Assembly: GCA_016200485.1 (NCBI GenBank)
Contig: JACQEP010000010.1
Coordinates: forward strand, 351,644-415,643
DNA length: 64,000 nucleotides
Origin: Gammaproteobacteria bacterium
Lineage (GTDB): Bacteria > Pseudomonadota > Gammaproteobacteria > Tenderiales > Tenderiaceae
Direction: 5' to 3'
The notes under the pieces were generated by a model, which saw only the letters and a list, made by a program, of their open reading frames with translations, made no database searches and had not been told where the DNA came from. This document shows, piece by piece, positions 1 to 8,798 of the stretch. The stretch's first letter is position 1. Each line of letters begins with the position of its first letter. The translations under genes were made by a program, and so were the position numbers.

Positions 1-9
1 TGGAAATAG

Positions 10-195
10 GTTTTTCCTGCAGTATCTTTAAGAGAACGCTGGAGAAATCCAGATGACTGCGCCACGTCAGTACAGGTCAAACCTGACGGACAGGTTGCAG
101 ACACCACGCCACTCGTCGCTGCCCAACCACCAAAACTGGTCGGCATTACCGCAGAGGAAACCACAGGCACACACAATGCCGCCCAACCAGCACTA
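10..195 (+). other. possible degraded coding remnant
   Basis: An open, GC-rich reading frame follows a stop codon at 7-9 and contains no ATG. Its translation (for example RERWRNPDDC and SVQVKPDGQV) reads like protein, while the same frame after about 195 turns AT-rich and low-complexity up to a stop at 403-405. There is no recognisable domain or ribosome binding site. It may be the decayed end of a gene that begins left of the window. The call rests only on composition and is weak. Confidence 0.2.
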
Positions 196-440
196 TTGAT
201 TAATCTAATACGCACTCCCCCTCCCCTTCGACACCCACCCGAGCGTCAGCTTGTTATTAGCTCTACCCTTAAAATTATTTTTTGCGCGATCTCTTTTCTC
301 TTTAATGTTGCTCGCGTCTTAAATTTAATAGTTCCGACAGCCTTCGTGGTTAGTCGCTTCGGAGCAACCTATTTCCTCTGTTCGGAAATTAGGATGGTGG
401 GATGATAGATTGAATATTAAGACCAACTAATGACGGGGGG
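196..440. other. non-coding stretch, nothing recognised
   Basis: AT-rich sequence between the possible gene remnant and the first supported gene. The short open frames here have no plausible start, ribosome binding site or domain. I see no repeat or RNA structure. Confidence 0.4.
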
Positions 441-456
441 ATGACCAACTGGTCAT
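441..456. repeat. inverted repeat ATGACCA/TGGTCAT
   Basis: Two perfect 7-base arms (ATGACCA and TGGTCAT) are separated by two bases. The same arm pair recurs at 3317-3343, in the control region of the neighbouring secreted-protein genes, with a longer spacer. It could be a protein-binding site shared by the locus. It lies downstream of the small secreted-protein gene, beyond that gene's terminator, so its role is unclear. Confidence 0.4.
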
Positions 457-513
457 CTTACGGTGGGTTTAGACTAAAATCATCACCCCCTGAAAATTTA
501 TCCCTACAACGTA

Positions 514-552
514 AAGGCCCCCGGCGACGTCATCGCCGAGAGCCTTGTTTTT
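514..552 (-). terminator. strong intrinsic terminator hairpin
   Basis: A 14-pair stem (arms 514-527 and 533-546, two G-U pairs when read on the minus strand) closes a five-base loop. It lies just after the stop codon of the small secreted-protein gene. On the plus strand the stem is followed by TTGTTTTT, on the minus strand by a weaker TTTACG, so it may stop transcripts from both sides. Confidence 0.75.
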
Positions 553-574
553 AAAACGCTAAATCAAATATTGC

Positions 575-868
575 TTAGGGCTGAGTCCCGAGACGAACTT
601 GATTAGCCTGATCCAGACCCGAACCCAATCCAACGGCGTTATCAGGCAAGCTCAGCACGGGCTTGCTCGCCTTGTCCTGACCGTAGGCATTGCCATTGGG
701 AACATTTGGAACGGTCGGGGCAGTATTCTGACCGTAAGCAAAGGCATTCGCCACCGGGAAATTGGTTTTAACACCGGTCACCGGATCCACCGTCGAAGCG
801 GCCGTTGCGATCTGGGCAACAGCAAACGACAGGGCAACACCGGCCCCAAGAATCATCAGTTTCTTCAT
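575..868 (-). CDS. small secreted protein, unknown function
   Basis: A 97-residue protein starting MKKLMILGAGVALSF with a classical signal peptide; cleavage is likely after ...ATAA near residue 24. The mature part is short, has no cysteine, is rich in Asn, Pro, Gly and Val, and carries two copies of a A-Y-G-Q-[ND] motif (AYGQN and AYGQD). I chose this ATG rather than an in-frame upstream start because GAGGTAGGAA sits just before it and the signal peptide begins there. It follows the 731-residue secreted protein on the same strand after about 135 bases and ends at a strong terminator, so the two may share a transcript. No family is recognised; a small exported structural or accessory protein is an inference only. 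Confidence 0.75.
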   Translation of the reverse strand: MKKLMILGAGVALSFAVAQIATAASTVDPVTGVKTNFPVANAFAYGQNTAPTVPNVPNGNAYGQDKASKPVLSLPDNAVGLGSGLDQANQVRLGTQP

Positions 869-1004
869 TTTTCCTACCTCTTCCGTTGTTGATAATCGCC
901 GAAACGAACTCGGCACTTTTACCACACTGGGATAATCCGACGGGTGAACCCCTCCCGACCCCCGGCATGGTGGTACACATCGCACTCTGTGCGAATACTT
1001 ACTT

Positions 1005-3200
1005 TTATTTAACCAAACTACCCGAGACCAGTCCCGATCCACCCGGCGTCCAGGAACCGCCTTTATTTTCGTCTATCGAATTCACACCAAGACTGGCCGT
1101 GGCCGAGGCCCCGGCGAATCCGCCCTGAGTAGAATCAACCCTGGCCTTCAGACTGCCGAAGGGGTTTTCGGTCCAGAAAATCCAGCCTGGTTTATCCTTG
1201 GGCGTGACCAGCCCTTCAGGTTGTTTATTGTCCGAATAGTTATCGTAGAACAGATATGAAATACGCCAGCCACCCCACCCCTGATTCCAATCGCGCCGGT
1301 CATTACCCGTCGGACCAGTTGTTGAATCCTTTGGATTACTCGGGTCCGCATAGCTTGTTGGATCGTTGCCGACGGTCATAAAGGTCACCCGCACATCATC
1401 CCCAGGCAGCCAGCTCACTACCTTGTTGCCAGGCAGTGTCGCTTTTCCAGCTGTGGTCAACATGTCGCCTGCGTATTCGCTATGGATGAAAATCTGTTCG
1501 TCGAGTTTTTCCTTAGAGTTTTTTGCGTGCTGGATCATGTCCAGCTTGGAGCCGGTGCGCGCACCAACATTGTTGTTATTGGCCAGGAAATCAAACTTGG
1601 TCCAGGACATGACCTGATGCACCTCAATATCCGGCGTCGCATCATTCGCGGCCCAACCGGTGCGCAACTGGGTTTCCATATCCATGACCTGACTGCTATT
1701 GGCCACCTTGGTACGGGCCGCAATGCCGGAGAATGTGGTTTGTTGAGCTTGCGGTAACTGCTTGATCGCTGCCTCATTATAGAAAGCAAGACTGCTGACA
1801 TTACCCGTCGCATTGGCTGCAGTACCAATCGTCTCGTAATAAGTCTCGCCAGTCGCGGTCTTCACCAATTTTACTTGTACAAAGCCTGCATCACGCGCCA
1901 GCGTCGAACAGCTAAATCCGGTTGGACAGACGATACCAATCTCACCGTTATTCACCGCCCAATTCAGCAGCTGACTCTGGCCATTGACCGATGGGGTAGG
2001 TGCTGGCATTTTGCGCGGCGTTGGTAACGGCGCCGCATTGCCGCCGACCAAAGGTCCTGGCACCACCAGCTGATCTTTCATGCTACCGTTGGCAACAGTA
2101 CCGTTGTACGTATACAAGCCCTTATCCGCCTCGCGACTGTGATGTCCCACCGCTGCCGTAAATGGCAACGGATCAAACGGTAATGAGGGCGCTGACAAGG
2201 TTTCGTGCTTGGAATAATCCTGACATTGATCACTATGACTAGTGCTGCGGCAACCAAACCACTGGCCACGCAGAGGTTTCATTTGGCGGCCATCCTCACC
2301 GGTCGACTGCCAGTGGTAAATCCATAGCGGATCACTGCTCGCCTTCATCGTGCCGCCGGATTGACGAACAAAAAACACTTGCCGCTCTTCGCTGTGAAAC
2401 AAGCCGCCGGTGGCGATCGTAATCTTGTTATTGCCCTCATCTTCAAGTGTCAACAATTTAGGATACCCCAGCCCAATGTTCTGGCTCAGCGCCAGGCGGT
2501 TACCTTGAACATTATCGAGACTGTCTTTCTTGTCCATGTAGTGGAAAACGGTATCGAATTCATTGCCGGGGGCCATGCCTGGATCTTTGACCCATTGCTG
2601 GATGTCAAGATCGCTGCGATCACGACCACCGATCGAGTTGCCGAAAATATCCAGTTTAAACCCTGCCGTAAAATCGCGCGGTGCAACCTGGGTTTCGGCA
2701 AAGTTCTGCTGCGTGGAGAACAGGGTCAAGCCTGGGCCCGATGCCCAGCCACTGTTGATCGTGGTCGTGGAATCAAAATCACGCACCACGGCAGGATCGG
2801 TGCTGCGCGCCTTGTTCACCTGATGATCGGCAAGCCCCTTGATCGAGGCGGACGGATTCGCCAGCCCGTGTTTGAGGACAAAATTTTCGTCGGAAAACCC
2901 CTTCTGCAGATCCGTGCCTAACGTAGCCGCGGCAGTGGCATCATTCGAGGTAATGATGGTTTGCAAATAACGTTTGTCAGTCGTGGGGTTGAAGATTTCG
3001 CGCTGAAAAAACCCGGCTCCAGTAATCGGATCTTTACAAGTAAACCCGGAAGGACAGGTGGAGCTAATCGAGCCGCCACTCAGCGCCCAGTTATTGAAGG
3101 CCACTGGCGCTGCCGCCCATACCGCCCCGCCACCAATGACAGAAATCAGCGCAACGCCAACCGCTCCGGCCACGCGGATGCGTTGAGGAAACTGCTTCAT
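1005..3200 (-). CDS. large secreted two-repeat protein, unknown
   Basis: 731 residues with an N-terminal signal peptide (about 1-31, MKQFPQRIRV then a hydrophobic core and WAAA). The mature protein has two similar halves joined by a proline-rich linker at about 387-407. Each half opens with a W-A-[LV] segment and a Cys pair in the pattern C-P-x-G-F-x-C (C49/C55 and C425/C431), then [AG]-G-F-[FV]-Q and a Y-x-[QE]-T-I strand, and later a T-x-[IL]-x-x-G-W-A motif. The spacing suggests a disulfide in each half. No catalytic motif or known domain is recognised. It precedes the small secreted protein and lies back to back with another secreted-protein gene across a 423-base control region. Export to periplasm or cell surface is well supported; function is not. 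Confidence 0.75.
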   Translation of the reverse strand: MKQFPQRIRVAGAVGVALISVIGGGAVWAAAPVAFNNWALSGGSISSTCPSGFTCKDPITGAGFFQREIFNPTTDKRYLQTIITSNDATAAATLGTDLQKGFSDENFVLKHGLANPSASIKGLADHQVNKARSTDPAVVRDFDSTTTINSGWASGPGLTLFSTQQNFAETQVAPRDFTAGFKLDIFGNSIGGRDRSDLDIQQWVKDPGMAPGNEFDTVFHYMDKKDSLDNVQGNRLALSQNIGLGYPKLLTLEDEGNNKITIATGGLFHSEERQVFFVRQSGGTMKASSDPLWIYHWQSTGEDGRQMKPLRGQWFGCRSTSHSDQCQDYSKHETLSAPSLPFDPLPFTAAVGHHSREADKGLYTYNGTVANGSMKDQLVVPGPLVGGNAAPLPTPRKMPAPTPSVNGQSQLLNWAVNNGEIGIVCPTGFSCSTLARDAGFVQVKLVKTATGETYYETIGTAANATGNVSSLAFYNEAAIKQLPQAQQTTFSGIAARTKVANSSQVMDMETQLRTGWAANDATPDIEVHQVMSWTKFDFLANNNNVGARTGSKLDMIQHAKNSKEKLDEQIFIHSEYAGDMLTTAGKATLPGNKVVSWLPGDDVRVTFMTVGNDPTSYADPSNPKDSTTGPTGNDRRDWNQGWGGWRISYLFYDNYSDNKQPEGLVTPKDKPGWIFWTENPFGSLKARVDSTQGGFAGASATASLGVNSIDENKGGSWTPGGSGLVSGSLVK

Positions 3201-3316
3201 TTCTCTTACCCCAAAGTCATAGGGTCATTGACCCCATTTTGTTTTTTTATAGGCCCGAGCCATGCACAGACAGTTCCCGGACCCTTGCAGGGTATAGGTA
3301 TAAAACAGACCACCAC

Positions 3317-3343
3317 ATGACCAAAGAATGACTATATGGTCAT
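3317..3343. promoter_or_regulatory. inverted repeat, possible operator
   Basis: ATGACCA and TGGTCAT arms (7 bases, perfect) separated by 13 bases, in the 423-base region between the divergently transcribed 731-residue and 446-residue secreted-protein genes. The same arms occur at 441-456. The position suits an operator upstream of the minus-strand gene. No regulator is assigned; the two-component system about 3 kb away is a candidate by proximity only. Confidence 0.4.
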
Positions 3344-3395
3344 ATTACAGACAAAAAACTCAATATAATATTAGTTTTAACTTGGGTTATTTGAG

Positions 3396-3418
3396 ATAAC
3401 CATATCATATATGGTTAT
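3396..3418. promoter_or_regulatory. perfect 10-bp inverted repeat, likely operator
   Basis: Arms ATAACCATAT and ATATGGTTAT (perfect) flank the three bases CAT in the AT-rich middle of the divergent control region. There is no T-run after the stem, so an operator is more likely than a terminator. The rest of the region (3201-3623) is AT-rich with no gene; a short GGGTCATTGACCC-like palindrome lies near 3222-3236. Confidence 0.5.
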
Positions 3419-3623
3419 TTTATAAAACATTATAAATCAATTGGATATGGCTCATCTTACCTTACCTGATTCAATTACCCAATGATTTATCTGATATTTT
3501 TTGCCCCCATCGCCTCAAATATTCCTCAAATATTCATTTTTAATGCCGATATATTAGATAGGTGCCCAGCTTATTCGCCGACATCTGTATTGACATCGGT
3601 AGTAGCGGCAATGAGCCGAAAAA

Positions 3624-4964
3624 ATGAAGCCACACCACCCAACCCATGAAGGACCGCCAGCCAAAAGGGAAAATTTCAGGAGACAGCACCTCTCCCGGTT
3701 GATGATTTGCGCCTGGCTTTTGGCAGGGGCTCTCCCCACCACCAGCGAGGCGGATTTTTCGCTGAATTTCAAGCCCAATACCACCAACACCACGAATGTC
3801 GGCAGCTCCGGCAGCCCTAACGGTGGCTATCTCGGCACCGGCGACAACGATCAAGGCAATTCCTGTAGTATCACCGGCTACACCGATACCGGCTGTTTTT
3901 GGTTCCGCAGTGCAGCGGGGACCAAATTCGGCATCATTGAACAACAACCTTTCCGTGAAGAAGCGGTGAGCGCATCCGATGGGTTTCTCTATTGGCACGT
4001 TCTGCTGGGCAATGTTAACGACGACTGGAAACAGGATGTCTGGATCCGCATGGGCACCAGCCAAACCTACATGACCGATCCCAGCGGCACAGCAGGCAAT
4101 TACCAGTGGAACCTGGCCGCCGGTACGACCCGCATCAGCGACAGCGGCGGCTTTACCGGGGCTTACAATAACCAGAAGAATGCCGTCAATGGCGGCAACT
4201 ATGGCCAGGTCAATCCTGCCGACCGGCTGGAGACCGAAATCTATGCTGGCACCGGTGCCGACGCATTGGGCAAATACAATGGCCGCGACAATACCTGGAC
4301 CGGTAATGGCACCGGCAATCCCACTCGCGTCATCATGCGCCAGGTCGACTATAGCCCGAGCCACGGCACCTATCAGGAATTCCTCAAGGACCAATTCGAC
4401 AGAAAGCCGTTGATCTATCAAAAAGTGGTAGATACGGCTGCCAGCATGACGGCCACCTTCCAGACCGATATGCGCGGGCTCACCTATACCGATACCCGAG
4501 CACTCACTATAGGCACCACAGCCGTGACCCCTAATTACACCACCCCCGGCAATGGGACAGGTAATGCCAACTATACCTACAATGCCGCTTCTGAGTTTGT
4601 GATGAAACAGGACTTCACCGGCAGCGATACCTACGGCTCCCACTTCGATGCCTCTGCCGGCCGACCTGTGGTCGGCGGCGCATTGCAGGAACAGAACGTC
4701 ACCTCTGGCCGCTATACCTTTACCGCTGGCGGGGGCTGGGTTGCATACACCGGTGGCGCGCAGCAAACCTACTACTCGCGCTATTATCAAGGTACGAGTC
4801 CGAATATTCCCAATTCGTCTGGTTTCACCCTGATGCCGATCTACCAGCCGGGCACCTATAGCTATATTGAGAACAACGGTCACATGGATCCAACCGCCGT
4901 CGTATATAGCAACTATCTCGACCCAACCCAGAGTCCCTGTCTGGCGAATCCGTTCTGCCCGTAA
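3624..4964 (+). CDS. secreted protein, unknown paralogous family
   Basis: 446 residues. A positively charged N-terminus (to about residue 25) precedes a hydrophobic core (MICAWLLAGALPTTSEA) and likely cleavage near residue 43. The mature protein starts with F-S-L-N-F-K-P (45-51) and is rich in Gly, Asn, Thr and Tyr. It shares several blocks with the convergent neighbour: Y-W-H-x3-G near 123, E-F-L-K-D-Q-F-D-R-K-P (252-262), T-D-M-R-x2-T-Y (281-288), and a Cys-x-x-x-x-F-C end. This makes the two paralogues. The start is uncertain: the ribosome binding site before the first ATG is weak, and a better AGGAGA lies inside the frame near 3677. No known domain is recognised. The stop lies 10 bases from the stop of the convergent paralogue. 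Confidence 0.7.
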   Translation: MKPHHPTHEGPPAKRENFRRQHLSRLMICAWLLAGALPTTSEADFSLNFKPNTTNTTNVGSSGSPNGGYLGTGDNDQGNSCSITGYTDTGCFWFRSAAGTKFGIIEQQPFREEAVSASDGFLYWHVLLGNVNDDWKQDVWIRMGTSQTYMTDPSGTAGNYQWNLAAGTTRISDSGGFTGAYNNQKNAVNGGNYGQVNPADRLETEIYAGTGADALGKYNGRDNTWTGNGTGNPTRVIMRQVDYSPSHGTYQEFLKDQFDRKPLIYQKVVDTAASMTATFQTDMRGLTYTDTRALTIGTTAVTPNYTTPGNGTGNANYTYNAASEFVMKQDFTGSDTYGSHFDASAGRPVVGGALQEQNVTSGRYTFTAGGGWVAYTGGAQQTYYSRYYQGTSPNIPNSSGFTLMPIYQPGTYSYIENNGHMDPTAVVYSNYLDPTQSPCLANPFCP

Positions 4965-4974
4965 ATCCTCAAAG

Positions 4975-6087
4975 TTACTGCTGGCAAAAATCGGCATTGA
5001 TCGCCGGATCACAGGGATATAAATCGCCCTGTTTCCAGGTGGAAGATCCGTTCCACCAATGCAGCCAGCCGGCCTTGAACACATCCCAATTACCGTCGGC
5101 GTAGGTGTATTTGACCTTGGACGGGTCTTCGATCTGGCCGTTCCAGGTGTACATGCCGCCGGTGGGGTGCACATCGGCCCCGGGATTGGCGTTTAACAGC
5201 GGTTTGAACTCATAGGCCTTGGCATTCCCCGCCGCAGGATCGGTCACCATTTTCACATTGGTAAAATCCATGGACTGCTTCGGAAAATTGGGATCATTGG
5301 CCAATTGATACTGCAACTGCCGAATCTCAAACGCCTGTGGTGCATAAGCGGTGAAATAGGTGTTGTTGCGCATGTCGATCATGAATTCGCTTTTTATTTC
5401 CCCCGGGAAATATTCGGTTTGGGTGATCTTGGGTTTGCGGTCAAACTCGCTCTTAAAAAAATCCAGTTCGACACCGCCGGTATTCATGTACATACGGATG
5501 GCGATCGTGGTCGGCCGGCCGCTACCATTGCCCGAGATGTAGGGATCTTTGTGCAGTGGTCGCATGGCATTATTACCCTTAATGTTACCGCCACCGGCAC
5601 CGCCGCTGGGCGACTGGATACCGCCCTGAGAACTGCCGGAACCATCATTCTTGTAATACACCTCCTGCGCCCAACCACTGGCCGGGGCACCCATGACCAT
5701 GTGCCAATACTTGTTGGAGCCGGTGTCGACAACCTCCACCAGATAAGGCGTGGCATCCGTGGCGGCAGTACCGCATTGAGGCGTGCGCGGGTTGCCGACC
5801 CGGTCGCAGAAACCGGGGTGTGGCTTTAAATCGCGCCCCCCCGCTTCAGCATCTTCATAACTCCACACTTTCTGTTCAGTACAGGGATTATTCGGATCAT
5901 TGGGATCGAGATTGGAGGCGCCTGGGCGACAATTGAAATACTGATTGGCCCCCGCCACCGGCTAAAATTGCAGGCCGAACTGCTCGCCGACGAAATTATG
6001 TGTAAAGGCAGCGAGGGAGGGCTGTGCCCCAAACACGCTTAGCCCGAGACAACACCGCAAAAACGAAAATTGAGATTTGACACCCAT
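4975..6087 (-). pseudogene. secreted paralogue interrupted by an amber codon
   Basis: An ATG at 6085-6087 with GGAG seven bases upstream begins a good signal peptide (MGVKSQFSFLRCCLGLSVFG, then AQPSLA). The same frame runs through A-F-T-H-N-F-V-G-E-Q-F-G-L-Q-F, then TAG (5962-5964), then P-V-A-G-A-N and 327 more codons to the stop. The convergent paralogue has F-S-L-N-F-K-P at this point with AAG for Lys, so one AAG-to-TAG change explains the stop. The body matches that paralogue: Y-W-H near the first third, F-F-K-S-E-F-D-R-K-P, I-D-M-R-N-N-T-Y, and a terminal C-x5-F-C. Without readthrough, only a signal-less product from the GTG at 5958 could be made. The two-component system ends 155 bases upstream on the same strand. 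A recent nonsense mutation, a sequencing error, or amber suppression are all possible. Confidence 0.7.
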
Positions 6088-6242
6088 CAGACGACTCCGG
6101 AATCGGGCGCCGTCCATGCGCATCACTTCCAACGAAAGTCGGAATCTTACATTTTATAGGGACATTAGTCAACAATCAATTGACTTTAAAAACAAAACGT
6201 TATACCAGAAACAACTCGTCATCGGCTTCCACCAGCCCGAAT

Positions 6243-7739
6243 TTACGCCACCTGCTCAAACTGTATTTTATGGTCATCTTTTCGGCGACGCGGCCCGGAA
6301 TACATCAACACCGCCAGTGCCGGAAACTTCAGGGTCACGCTCGTCCCACGACCGGGCTCGCTGTGAATCGACACCGTTCCGCCATGAAGCGTCATGATGG
6401 ATTTGACAATGGCCAGCCCCAGGCCCGTGCCTTTCCGCGAGCGCGCCTTGTCGCCACGGTAAAATCGATCAAACACCTGGGGCAACTGGTCAGCCGCGAT
6501 GCCCATGCCGGTATCCATCACCGTTACATCAACCTCGTGATCCATACGCTCTTTCCCCTCGACGACCACTCGCCCGCCGCTGGGCGTATAGCGCAAAGCG
6601 TTGGTAATAAGATTACTCAGCGCCCGCCGCAAGAGATTGGATTCCGCAAACACACTGCCCTCGCCACCGAACTCGAGTGTGATCTTTTTCTCATCAGCCA
6701 TGGCCTGATAAAAATCACATACTGCCTCAATCTCGTGCGCGATATCCAAAGGTTTTCTATTCAACATGGCATCCGGTTGTTCCGCGCGCGCCATAAACAA
6801 CAGTGACTCCACCATCTGACTAAGACGATGGTATTCCTCGGTCGCGGATTCAATACAAGCCCGATACTCTTCCTGGGTCTGCGCCGTGGTCAGCGCCATT
6901 TCCGCCTCGCCACAAAGAATATGCAGCGGGGTACGAAATTCATGCGCGATGTCGGCGGAGAATTGTTCGATACGACCAAATGAACTTTCTAACCGTGACA
7001 GGAGCTGATCAAAATTCTCGGCCAGTGGTTTTAATTCCTCAGGCCATGTTTCATTGCTGACCCGGCGGTGGAGATCCTTGGCACTGATCTCGGAAACGAC
7101 CGTGGCCAATTTCGCCAAAGGTTGTGTCGAACGCTTTGCAATCCGGCGCCCAAGGATAATGGAAACAAGCAAGGCACAGAGGGTTGCCAACACCAGCGTT
7201 CGCCAAAAAGTACTCGCAATCAGCGATTCTTCTTCTGACCGGTTTATCCCCACACTTAAGATAAAATCTCCATTTGGCGTGAATATCCGCTGCTGCATGA
7301 TTCGATATTTATCACCCTCATTCGCAGTCCAATCTTTCCCCAAATCTTTTTGAACTGAGTCATGCAGTCCATAGATCAAACGATTATTGAAACTACCGGC
7401 GGGTGCTTCCACAACCACCTTTCCATCCAGATCCATTAGCGCGATATGCAATCCAGCGAACGATTCCACTTCATGTTTAAGTTCATTCTGGACTACCTGG
7501 CTATTGTATGGATATTCGTTCAAATTATTGCGGAATTCATTGAACATACTTTTGATCAGATGGTCGTCTTTCTCGCGCAAACGTTCTTCCAATGCCACAT
7601 ACAGAACAGCACTGACGGACACTATCAGGATCACACTCAGCAGCGTGAACCAAAACGCGAGCCGCGTGGCGATGGATCCCTTTTTGAATCCAAAGTCGGA
7701 GTAATATGTTGCAACATCAGTTTCGAACTTCGAGGACAT
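6243..7739 (-). CDS. sensor histidine kinase, heavy-metal (CusS-like) type
   Basis: 498 residues. A first membrane segment (about 27-49) and a second (about 178-196) enclose a periplasmic sensor domain of about 125 residues that has no obvious metal-binding cluster. These are followed by HAMP (about 197-250), the dimerisation/phosphoacceptor helix with His266 in F-S-A-D-I-A-H-E-F-R-T-P-L, and a HATPase domain with the N box (S-N-L-I-T-N-A-L-R-Y-T), D-T-G-M-G-I and G-T-G-L-G-L-A-I-V. It autophosphorylates and passes phosphate to the response regulator encoded just upstream, whose gene it overlaps by 23 bases. The family often senses Cu/Ag, but the ligand here cannot be read from sequence. The next gene downstream on this strand is the amber-interrupted secreted protein, a possible target. 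Confidence 0.93.
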   Translation of the reverse strand: MSSKFETDVATYYSDFGFKKGSIATRLAFWFTLLSVILIVSVSAVLYVALEERLREKDDHLIKSMFNEFRNNLNEYPYNSQVVQNELKHEVESFAGLHIALMDLDGKVVVEAPAGSFNNRLIYGLHDSVQKDLGKDWTANEGDKYRIMQQRIFTPNGDFILSVGINRSEEESLIASTFWRTLVLATLCALLVSIILGRRIAKRSTQPLAKLATVVSEISAKDLHRRVSNETWPEELKPLAENFDQLLSRLESSFGRIEQFSADIAHEFRTPLHILCGEAEMALTTAQTQEEYRACIESATEEYHRLSQMVESLLFMARAEQPDAMLNRKPLDIAHEIEAVCDFYQAMADEKKITLEFGGEGSVFAESNLLRRALSNLITNALRYTPSGGRVVVEGKERMDHEVDVTVMDTGMGIAADQLPQVFDRFYRGDKARSRKGTGLGLAIVKSIMTLHGGTVSIHSEPGRGTSVTLKFPALAVLMYSGPRRRKDDHKIQFEQVA

Positions 7740-8391
7740 ATCCCACCCCGCGAATGGTGTGTATCAGTTTCAGATCAAAAGGATCGTCCACTTTTCTCCG
7801 CACTCGACGCACAGCGGCATCCACAACATTGCTATCGCCATCGAAATTAATGTCCCACACCTGTTCAGCGATCCGAGTCCGGGTCAAGACCTGGCTGGCG
7901 TGGCGCAGGAAAAATTCCAACAGCCGGTATTCCTGAGGCGCGAGGTCAATCTCACTTTCAGCCCGGAATACCTTGTGCCGCAACAAATCCATTTTCAGGT
8001 CTGCAAACTGTAGAATTTCCGCCGGGCGTATCTGTCCGCGACGCAGCACATTCCGCGCGCGTGCATTTAATTCAGAAAATGCGAAGGGTTTGACCAGATA
8101 ATCATCAGCGCCTAACTCCAGCCCCTTGACCCGGTGGGCGACCGAATCCAAGGCGGTCAGTATAATGACAGGTTGATGCTGGTCGCGCTTCCGGATTTCC
8201 TGGAGCACCGCCCAACCGTCCTGCCTGGGCAGTTGGATGTCGAGCACAACGACGTCATAACTACCGGTCGTAGCCATATGCAGCCCATCCACGCCATCCT
8301 GGGCGACCTCAGCGATGTAGCCTTCCTCGGTAAAGCCCTTTTTGAGGAAGGTTACGGTCTTGGGTTCGTCTTCAATGATCAGGACTTTCAT
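7717..8391 (-). CDS. OmpR-family response regulator
   Basis: 224 residues: a receiver domain with the acidic pocket E7-D8 and phosphoacceptor Asp51 (V-V-V-L-D-I-Q-L-P), Lys near 101 (Y-L-V-K-P-F), and a C-terminal winged-helix DNA-binding domain (L-A-P-Q-E-Y-R-L-L-E-F-F ... I-R-G-V-G-Y-V-L). The length and motifs are those of the CusR/heavy-metal subgroup. The 3' end overlaps the kinase start, so the pair is translationally coupled. The likely regulon is its own operon and nearby secreted-protein genes; the latter is inference from position only. Confidence 0.95.
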   Translation of the reverse strand: MKVLIIEDEPKTVTFLKKGFTEEGYIAEVAQDGVDGLHMATTGSYDVVVLDIQLPRQDGWAVLQEIRKRDQHQPVIILTALDSVAHRVKGLELGADDYLVKPFAFSELNARARNVLRRGQIRPAEILQFADLKMDLLRHKVFRAESEIDLAPQEYRLLEFFLRHASQVLTRTRIAEQVWDINFDGDSNVVDAAVRRVRRKVDDPFDLKLIHTIRGVGYVLEVRN

Positions 8392-8798
8392 AGACCGCCT
8401 CCCCGCACCGGGTGATTCTGACGACCCAAGGCCCGAATTACGATGTCGCTATTTCGCGTTGCCCACCACAAACCAATAAAACGCTCACGATAGAACCTCA
8501 TCTTGCCACCCCTTTCCCACACTCACAGGACTTATTCTGCCTTTGTTTTACTTTAGCAAAACAAAGACTTAGAAAACTATATGGATTTTTTACAACCCAT
8601 TGTTTTATATAATTATTTATTTTTGTTTGGGAAATACTATCGCCTTCGCCATAAAAAAGCAATGCCCTTAATAAATACCGTGGTATCAAGAGCCTACTGG
8701 CAGCGGCTATTCGCCTATATGGCTATGCCGGAGGCAGGGAAGATAGGAAGAGGTGATGATGAACCATCCCCTGTTTTGTGATTTTCTGATGTGATTTC
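8392..8798. other. intergenic region with one inverted repeat
   Basis: Upstream of the two-component operon and downstream of the orphan regulator. It is AT-rich around 8571-8640. A perfect 9-base inverted repeat (CTTTGTTTT at 8541-8549, AAAACAAAG at 8558-8566, eight-base spacer) could be an operator for the two-component promoter or a weak terminator. The small open frames here have no ribosome binding site or recognisable product. Confidence 0.4.

Noticed and set aside
1-60. A G-F-S-C-S string in the third frame at the window start, like the C-P-T-G-F-S-C of the 731-residue protein
   Set aside because: Only five residues match and a stop follows at once; the flanking sequence does not align. 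Probably chance.
3540-5174. A 544-codon open frame on the minus strand opposite the 446-residue secreted protein
   Set aside because: It mirrors the codon pattern of the real gene, has no ribosome binding site or domain, and its residues are an antisense-type I/G/A-rich mix. The plus-strand frame has a signal peptide and a paralogue.
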